DNA from: Cycas panzhihuaensis
Taxonomy: Eukaryota > Cycadophyta
DNA length: 64,000 nucleotides
Assembly: GCA_023213395.1 (NCBI GenBank)
Contig: CM041465.1
Location: 35,719,741-35,783,740 of the forward strand
Direction: 5' to 3'
Shown here: positions 56,323 through 64,000 of the stretch, one piece after another
Layout of the letters: each line of letters opens with the position of its first letter
Numbering within the stretch: position 1 is the first letter of the stretch
Translations under genes and position numbers: made by a program
Notes under the pieces: generated by a model
What the model was told of the DNA's origin: nothing
What the model saw: the letters and a program-made list of their open reading frames with translations, nothing else
Databases searched by the model: none

Positions 56323-57261
56323 ATCCTTGATATGCTTGACTTTAGTTCGGATACAACTTCCAACACTTTCGTAATATGACCACTAATATCACAATGCTCA
56401 CAATAGTTAGAACTTTTAACAAAATTAGTTCTTTTCTTCTTTCCTTCTTGCCTTTTTGATGAGTGCAATTTAGGATTCTTTTCATACTTATTAGAAGTAA
56501 AAGTAGAATCTTTAGACATGAATGTAGATTTCTTACTTTTACTTTCTATTGCCATAGCCATCCTACTTGCTTCTCCAATGGATTGAACCTTAAAAAGCCG
56601 TAGTTCCTTCCTTATGTATTCATGTAATCCTCCAATGAATTTCATAACAGTGACATGTTCATCCATATTAATACCAAGTAGCATGCCATGCCTAAAAAAT
56701 AAAGAAGTATACTCTTGGACACTTACACCTCTCCCTTGGCGTAAGTATTGCCAAGTAACCCATTGGTCTTCCTTATGACCTATGGGGTAGAATTGCTTCT
56801 TTATTATTTTCTTAAAATCCTTCCATGAAAAAGAAGATACATCATGAGTCTTTAAATATGCATTCCACCATGTCAATGCATGTTTACACAACTTGAGCCT
56901 AGCAAATGAAAGCTTTTGAGCATTACTATAAGCATAGATTGTGAAGTAGGTTTCAAGTTGATCCAACCAATGGTCCAACTTTTCAAAGATTTACCTCTCC
57001 ATCATAAGTTGGAATATCCAACTTTGCCTCCACCTTGAAGGGTTGATGAGATGAAGTACCCTTGCTTTCTTCAAAAGAGTGCTTTAAGGTCTCCTCCTCT
57101 TCCTCTTCATGGTCGTGGTCATATGTGGATCCTCCTTCAAATTCCTTCTCTTTGCCTTTTCCTTTGACTAGAGGTAGAAGGTGGGTCATCATTTGCATCA
57201 AGGCTTCTACGTTCTTCTCAAGCTTTTCAAATCTAATTTCTCCATCTTCTTTTTCAGCCAT
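56313..57261 (-). pseudogene. G7 gag
   Basis: ATG 57259-57261 starts MAEKEDGEIRFEKLEKNVEAL, an N-terminal coil with an acidic patch (DHDHEEEEEE). After a frameshift near 56985 come DHWLDQLETYFTIY, LTWWNAYLKTHD, SWKDFKKIIKKQFYP and QYLRQGRGVSVQEYTSLF, the plant Gypsy gag pattern. The single knuckle CEHCDISGHITK is followed by a frameshift that displaces its last Cys. PBS lies at 57377-57388. Confidence 0.85.
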
Positions 57262-57376
57262 GGTGCTTGGATTCTTTCTTTGTCTTCTTGGTGATTGCAA
57301 CACAAGAAAGTCTTCACCTTCTCTTTGTATCCTTTCCTTGTTTGTACCATTCAAGTCCCTACAACAAAGATCAGAG

Positions 57377-57388
57377 GCTCTGATACCA
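57377..57388 (-). other. G7 primer binding site
   Basis: The minus strand reads TGGTATCAGAGC, a perfect initiator Met type site, about 115 bases before the gag ATG. Confidence 0.9.
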
Positions 57389-58222
57389 AAATATGATCCC
57401 AAAAGAGCTTAGTTGGTGAAGAAATCAATTATCAACCTTTCCTCCTTGAAATCCTGGGAGTTAGTGTAGAAAGCTCAATAACATCAAAACAACAATGAGC
57501 CCATGAAAGGAGAATTCTACACCAAATCATTTATTCTTGACATTGATCCAAAAAGTATGAGGAGTAATACTTTTATTAAACCATGAAAATCTCCATTTAA
57601 TGGTGGAGAAATCAACTAGCAAAAGAATGGTAAAATTACAAGGAATAAATGTTACAATTATACCATAAGGGGGATTCCAACCCTCCAAATGCTTCTCCAA
57701 GGATGCTTCCCAAGTCAAGTCTCCAAGAACCACCTCTCCAACCTGTAGTAGGTCTCAATTTATAGAAAGAAACCAAAATTGCATGTTTAACAAATGGCAA
57801 TCATGCAAGTATAACCACTAACCACCAGAACGCATGTTGTCCAAGTGGCCTTCATGCAATTCTTAAAAAGTTGCAGCTTGTAACAGATCTTAACGTACTC
57901 CAATTTGGCTCAAATTTGGTACACGATAGAACGCATGTCCCCTCAACTTCCTCAAATTTTTAGCTTATTTGGATGTCATTTGGCTGCATTTTTATTCATT
58001 TAATAAATATATATATTTGCTATTTTTCTGCTGTCCAAGTGGCCTTCATACAATTCTTAAAAGTTGCGGCTTGTAATTCACCTTAACGGACTCCAATTCA
58101 GCCCAAATTTGGTACACGTATAGGAACGCATGTCTCCTCCGCTTCCTCAAAATTTTAGCTCATTTGGATGTCATTTGGCCATATTTCTATTCATATAATG
58201 ATAATATATATTTTCTGTTTTT
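57389..58222 (-). repeat. G7 5' LTR (right end beyond 58222 not fixed)
   Basis: The region upstream of the PBS in the element's sense has a TATAAATTG box on the minus strand near 57750 and two head-to-tail 194-bp units in the U3 part (57838-58031, 58032-58222), with a third fragment near 58340-58380. No partner LTR is found, so the outer end is unknown. Confidence 0.55.
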
Positions 58223-58922
58223 TTCTGCTAGCTGTGGGATTAATTTTATGCAAAAACAAGGCTTGAACTCTAATCAAATGATATTTTCTGAACCCCACCT
58301 TGTGTACACATCTAGTGCGATGTGTCTTCTCCCTTTACACAAAATTTCATATAATTTTGATACCATTTGGCCATATCTCTTTTAGTTATACCAATGCTTA
58401 GAATTTTCTGCATCCTGTAAACATATGGTAGATCCTCCTGGATCAAGATCTATCTTCCAAATATAAATTTACAACATTTAAATTCATATTTTTTTAAATA
58501 TGAGCAAAAATTAATTTGAGACCCTAGCCACCATTCATTGTTCTAAGTCAAATTTCTCTCAAACAAGAGATCCAATGGAAAAATTGAATATAGATCTAGA
58601 TAGGCGCTGAAAAGATCTTAAACTTAAGACCAATTTCGATTTTCACCTTTTTTGGCCATACTTCTATACAAGCATATGATCGTATGAATCCATACAGTCT
58701 AGGATAAAAATTCATCTTTTGGTGATAATTTTCATTATTAATATTTTCTTTTGTTGTTTAAGGGTTTAAAGGTTTACTTGTAGCATTATTAAAAAAAAGG
58801 CATTTTCATATTGCATTATGGGCATATAGCTGTAAGCCCAACACGACAGGCATACCTCATAACAAAAAAATATATTTTTCATATCTATTGAAGACAATTG
58901 TTCAATCTTTTGCCAAGCCAAT
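58223..58922. other. AT-rich stretch, probably U3 of G7 and leader of G8
   Basis: No coding signal. Word patterns such as TTTTGATACCATTTGGCCATAT echo the G7 U3 repeat up to about 58380; beyond that I see nothing. Confidence 0.4.
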
Positions 58923-59997
58923 ATGCCTCGCAAAGAAAAATAGACTTCTTCCAAGGAAGAAATGGTCAAAGATTTTGAGCGAAGGACCACAAAGCCCTCT
59001 ACCAAGCAAGAACCATGGGAACAATCTCCAACCATAGTTCAAGCAATGGAGCAAATGATGCAGAACATGATGGCCATGTTTCAACAACTAATGGTTCATC
59101 AATCTCAGGGAGACTCAACAATTTTTGCAAGTCCAATGAATGCAACAAGCACAGGTCCCTACAATAGTGCCCATCCAGTAGTCATAGTTAAACTAGACAC
59201 TCACATAACTATTCTAAAGTTTTACATCACAATTAATGTTGAAGCTTTGGATAGTTGGATTTGAAATCTTGAAGCATATTTTAAGTACCAAACTCTAACT
59301 GAAGCAAAAAACATCACGTTTGTAGAAATACAAATGTCAAAGCAAGCACTCGTGTGGTGGCAAACATATATACAGATGCATCTAGTCATCACCACACGGG
59401 AAAGATTCAAAGTTCTTCAAGCTCAATTTTACCCGCTCAGGTACATAGAGAGCAAATAAAGGAATAGTTACAATTACGACAACCGGCTGGATAATCTATC
59501 CAACAATACGTTGATACATTTAATAAAATGGTCATATTGTTAGAGTCCTAGGATTCCAAGCACACCCTCAAGCTCAAATTCCTTAAGTGGACTATTTTTG
59601 TCCTTATAGTAGGAGTTAGACCTCATAAAGATCTCCTCCCTTGACAAGGCTTTCTCGTACACACTGAAAGTGGAAAGCAAGCTCCACAAAAGACCCTCTA
59701 CACAACTATCGTAGCAACAACAGTTGCAACGTATGCCAAAGCAACCTTTCAACCAAGGAAAGGAAAATGATGCAGCAGAATCTTCCATAGCAGAGAAAGG
59801 TACTACACACTACACAAGTCTCACATCCATTCCAATGAAGAATGTTGGAACTTGAAGGAGTAGTACAAAGACAAGGCAAAGACTTTGATAGCTAGCGAGG
59901 GAAGCAACACATCATGTGAAGAGGCAAGTACATCAAATGACTCCACAGACCCACCAATAATACTTGTCACAAATCAAATAATGGTGGATCCTAATCT
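58923..59997 (+). pseudogene. G8 Gypsy gag fragment
   Basis: From ATG 58923 (MPRKEK, then a stop) the plus strand gives TIVQAMEQMMQNMMAMFQQLM, NLEAYFKYQTLTEAKNITFVEIQMSKQALVWW (in parts), RFKVLQAQFYPLRYIE and RQPAGQSIQQYVDTFNKMV, with stops and shifts. This is a Gypsy gag capsid region. No protease or RT follows: the LINE 3' end begins at 59998. Confidence 0.7.
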
Positions 59998-62900
59998 TTT
60001 TTTGATAAGATAAAATTGAATTTTTAGTGGGTTTGAAACAGGATCCCACAACCTAATACATCAAAGAATCTTGTGTAACCAAGTCATAGATGACCATGAC
60101 AACCCCACGGTCTAGGTCAGAGAACTAGTTGCCGAGACAAGCCCCGCGGCTAGCTGTTACGAACCATATCCTTCTCAACCAGAACCATAAGGTCCCTAGG
60201 GAAATCGCTCTTCCACACTTGACCTTTCCTATTCCTCACCCCCCAGTTTGCCAAAAAATCAGTTGGTTTGTTGCCTTCTCTCAAGGTGTGTCTTATACAG
60301 ACATCTGCCAATCCCTTAATGATCTCCTTGGCATCATTGAATAAGGGCTGGAATCTCCAATCCGGGAGGGCCGTACCTTTCAACGTGTTTAACACAACCT
60401 CTGAATCCCCCTCAATTACCAGACGCTGAATGTTTCCTTCCAGGCCTAGGTCTAAGGCTTTAAGCATAGCATGCATCTCTGCATAATGGTTTGTTTGGCA
60501 TTCATAGTACTCCGCAAATGCCCAAATTGGAGTACCTTTGTAGTCCTTACAGATACCCCCTCCCCCAGCTTCTCCGGGGTTTCCTTTTGCCGCCCCATCG
60601 AAGTTAATTTTAATCCAGGGCTCCTCTGGAGGCTGCCAGCTGCTACATCTGGGCTTTGCCGCCTCGAAAACAGGCTCTATACCCCATTTACGCAGGATCC
60701 TATTCTCAGCCAGGGATATGCGCTTTTCATTGACATTTCTGACATTTTCTCTAATGTCTGTACAGATTCTGTTGAAGATAGCAATCTGATCCATCTGATT
60801 CGCCTGAAAAATCCTGCGGTTCCTTTCTTTTCAGATGTTCCACGCCAGAATCGGGAGTGCATTCTTCCAGATACAACGCAATGTTCTACTTCTAAATGGG
60901 CTTAGCCAAGCAATCCAGAAGTCAACAATCTTTTCCGAGAATGTCCAACAGACCTCCAGTTTTTCAAGCAGCATCCTCCATACCTCTCTTGTGAAAGAAC
61001 ACTCAAGGAAGATATGGTCCATGGATTCCTCTTCAGTGCAACAAAGAGCACAACTGTTCACCAGCAAAAAGCCTCTCTTCTTGGGATTGTCAACAGTGAG
61101 AATTTTATTCATAAGATAAGTCCACCAAAAGATAACTATCTTAGGGATGATAGGGAGCCTCCATACCCGTTCCAATATTAGGTTGCTCTAGTCCCCTCTT
61201 GTTAGGCATAAGTAGTGGTATCCTTGCTTAACAGTGCATTCCCCGAACGAGCTCAAAGGCCACACAATCGAATCCGGCAAAGGTATTCTAGGGATGTAGC
61301 TCTTTCCTAGAATCCTTTTGATCTCATTAAGACCCTCATGCAATCTTTCTCCCTGGATTTCCTCAAAGGTCCTCCAGTTCCTGTTCCTTCCGCTCCCGGT
61401 CCAATAATCTTTTACAAGTATACCGTAATGCCTGACACAAGGACCCATCACAGGTACCAGATCTGGGTATTCCTTTAGAGCCTTGTCGCAGCACCACGCG
61501 TCCTCCCAAAATCTAATGGAGTTACCATCTCCTAGTTTCCATTTCAAGCCATTCCTTACAGCTTTCCAGGCTTTAAGGATGCTCCTCCAGACAGTTGAAC
61601 CAACCTGAGAAGCATTGTTATCTATAAGAGAGCCCCCTTGGATATATTTTCTTGATAAGATCCTTTCCCATAGCCTCTCTCCCCCTTTGAATAATCGCCA
61701 ACCCAACTTTGCCCCGAGAGTGGCATTGAAGGGAGAGAGCCTTCTCAGGTTCAGGCCACCAGCCCATTTTGGGGCACAGACCTTATTCCAACTCACCAAA
61801 TGTATCATATCCTTGCTTTCAGCCCCAGACCATAAGAATCTCTTCTGAATGGATTCAATAGTGTCTGAGATGCCCGACGGAACTCTAAAGATAGACATCC
61901 AAAAAATAGGGATGCTCTGCAGCGTAGAAGCAACAAGCTGGAGTTTTCCAGCTAAACTTAAAAGGGCGCCTTTCCAGCCCGCCAACTTCCTTTGCATCCT
62001 GTCAATAAGGGGGTTCCACATGTCCTTGGTCATCTTCCCCACAAAGAGGGGCAAACCAAGGTAAGTTGTGGGGAGCTTTTTGATACCCATCTCAAGGATT
62101 CTGTTGATCCTACCTTGGGTACAACCTGGGGTATTTATGAAGAAGACATTGCTTTTGTTCAGGCTTATTATCTGGTTTGTGGCCTTTTCGAAATGACCCA
62201 AGATCTCTTTTAAATTGGATGCCTCCCTTACAGCAGCCTTCCCTAAGAAAATATTATCATCCACGAATTGATGATGGGCCACGTTATCCATCCCAGATGT
62301 CGGTTTAATACCATTTAAAATCCCCTGCCTCTTAGCGGACTCAATGGTTCTCCCCAATAACCCAACCATCGTGATGAACAGGAAGGGTGAGAGGGGGTCG
62401 CCCTGTCTCAACCCCCTGAATCCAGGAAAAAAGCTGGAAGATGAGCCATTGATGATAATTGAGAATTGTGGGTTACCAATACATAGCTTTATCCACGACC
62501 GCCAAGTTTCCCCAAAGCCAAATGCCTCAAGGCAATCAAGCAAGCACTCCCAGGAAACCCTATCAAAGGCTTTCGTGAGATCAATCTTAATGAGCATCAC
62601 AGGCTCCTTTCTTTCTACGGTTGAATGAATTGTTTCGTGGACAACGATATAACCATCATAGATCTGTCTGCCCCGGAGAAAGCCATCTTGATTATGGGAG
62701 ATGATGTTTGGCATGATTTTCTTTAGTCTGTTGACTAGCACCTTAGTTATGATCTTGTATTTAACATTGCAGAGACTAATGGGGCGAAACTCTTCCATCC
62801 TTTTCGCCCCATCTTTTTTTGGGATGAGAACGAGGAATGTAGTTTGCCATTCCTGCAGAATCTTTTTGTTTGCATAAAACTCCTATAAAGCATCCATAAG

Positions 62901-64000
62901 ATCCCCCTTTATAATATCCCAAAATTCTTGGAAAAACCCCGGTGGGAATCCATCGGGGCCTAGGGCTTTATCTTTCTTCATACCAAAGAGCGCTGCCCTG
63001 ACTTCTTCCAGGGTGAACGGAGTTGTTAACTGAGAATTTTGAGCTTCATTCACCAGGCAAGGGATATTGTTGAGGAAATCCTTCCTCATTTCCACATCCC
63101 CATCCTGCGGTTCAGTAAATAAGTCCTTGAAATATTCACTGGCCAGCTCCTTCATGCCCTCAACCGAACTTACTATTGAGCCATCCTCCTTTTGTAGACT
63201 AGTGCTTCTATTGTTCGCCCTATGTTTGGCTGTGGTCATATGGAAAAATCTGGTGTTTCTATCTCCTTCAGCTAGCCACAAAGCCCTGGATTTTTGTCTC
63301 CAGTGAATTTCCTCTGTGGTGAGTATCTCCTCCAGGGCCTCAACCAGCTCCTTCTCTGCCTTATCTAGCTCCGGGGATCTGCCCAATCGCTCGATCTGGT
63401 CCTCTATTTCTTTCAGATCACTGATGGTTTTGGCCTTCTGTTCATTTATATTATGAAATACTTCCTTGTTCCATACCTTCACTTGTCTTTTGACCCAGTC
63501 CAGCTTCTTCGAGAACCTATACATTGCATGTCCTTTAATGTCAATGCCCCACCAATCCTCGATCCTCTTCCGAAGATCTGGATGGCAAAGCCACATTAAT
63601 TCGAATCTGAAGGGAGCCCCGGTGAATTTACCCGGATCCGAAAATTGCAGCAAGAGGGGCGAATGATCGAATCGATCTCTCAGAGCCTCTAGGGTGAAGT
63701 CATTGAAACACCTCATCCATTCAAAGTTAACCAGCACCCTGTGCAATTTGATTTGAATTAGGTTGTCCCCCAAATGCTTGTTGGACCATGTAAATGAAGC
63801 GCCCCTGAGTTTGACATCCTCCAGACCCCCCTGTTGTAGGAAGTCACTGAACTCGCTCATGCTAGATGTCCAACCACCGGAACCACCACTCTTGTCCCCT
63901 GGGGATAATGCCGAGTTAAAGTCTCCCGCCAGCAGCCATGGGTGTCAGCACTCCCTATGGGCCTCCAGCAATCTATCCCAAAGCCTCTTCCTAGCCTCTT
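59998..64000 (-). mobile_element. LINE (plant L1 type with RNase H), 5' end outside the window
   Basis: The minus strand carries endonuclease end, RT, zinc-finger and RNase H domains in this order, followed by a short 3' tail. A T-run (59998-60004) marks a probable poly(A) end. The target duplication cannot be judged because the 5' end is outside the window. Confidence 0.9.
60150..64000 (-). pseudogene. LINE ORF2: endonuclease end, RT, zf-RVT, RNase H
   Basis: One frame runs from the right edge to the terminal stop at 60150-60152, with no frameshift. Domains: AP-endonuclease end (LLAGDFNSAL, near 63920); linker with SRALWLAEGDRNTRFFH; RT (DKALGPDGFPPGFFQEFW, FRPISLCNVKYKIITKVL, LIKIDLTKAFDRVSW, LRQGDPLSPFLFI, catalytic FVDDN where FADD is usual); zf-RVT (FWWTYLMNKI, CALCCTEEESMDHIFLEC); RNase H (INFDGAAKGNPG, HYAEMHAML, IEGDSEVV, NKPTDFLAN). 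Internal stops are at 63945-63947, 62883-62885, 61188-61190 and 60831-60833. Most sit where Trp, Arg or Gln is expected. It is recent enough to be nearly intact, but not functional as it stands. Confidence 0.92.

Noticed and set aside
61615-62628. Several plus-strand open frames opposite the LINE
   Set aside because: They are antisense shadows of ORF2, which is supported by RT motifs on the minus strand.

Overview
This window looks like intergenic DNA from a seed plant with a large genome, and a conifer or other gymnosperm is plausible. The grounds are almost wall-to-wall nested LTR retrotransposons (Ty3/Gypsy chromoviruses, a Tat/Athila-like Gypsy family, Ty1/Copia), one plant L1-type LINE that carries an RNase H domain, and only small islands of host-like coding sequence. 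The species is inferred, not read from the sequence. My labels G (Gypsy), Cop (Copia), E (Tat-like Gypsy), X and T (tiny TRIM) are local names.

Positions 1-25910 are one nested stack. A minus-strand Gypsy element, G1, forms the base: 5' LTR near 25453-25910, PBS, gag, protease, RT, and integrase running off the left edge. It is split by E1 (8634-16169, perfect 5-bp duplication GGCAC), by Cop2 (16223-23949), and by Cop1 (1892-7114) lying beside the 3' end of a plus-strand element X (about 1171-1891). Cop2 is itself hit by T1 (21649-21967), a 319-bp element with identical 86-bp LTRs and a perfect TATCG duplication.

Positions 25911-30179 hold an unassigned stretch and the minus-strand Gypsy G2 (3' LTR part, integrase, RNase H, RT, end of protease). 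G2 is cut at 30180 by E2, a second copy of the E family (30180-40930, right end lost). E2 is split by G3 (32820-36639, perfect TATGA duplication), a plus-strand Gypsy with an internal deletion of RT, RNase H and most of integrase. E1 and E2 together define an odd family: gag, four CCHC knuckles, protease, then a second gag-like segment, then RT, RNase H, integrase, a 61-bp tandem repeat block, and a separate 3' ORF before the LTR. E1 lacks RT to integrase; E2 keeps them in one frame with stops only.

Positions 40931-50928 hold Copia remnants, a GT47 (exostosin-type) gene fragment at 43096-43392, two exons of a RecQ-type DNA helicase (45611-46433, minus strand) with good splice sites and intact Walker A, a tandem duplication, a solo LTR of the G3 family (47766-48350), and a diverged E-family end (49757-50928).

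Positions 50929-64000 are pieces of at least five Gypsy elements (G4 to G8), with a 714-codon protease-RT-RNase H frame in G7, and then the LINE (59998 to the right edge, minus strand). Its ORF2 reads in one frame from 64000 to 60150 with four internal stops.

Most coding copies are decayed, and many stops look like C-to-T or G-to-A changes, as expected for methylated repeats. The likely functional host content is limited to the RecQ exons, and even those are partial.
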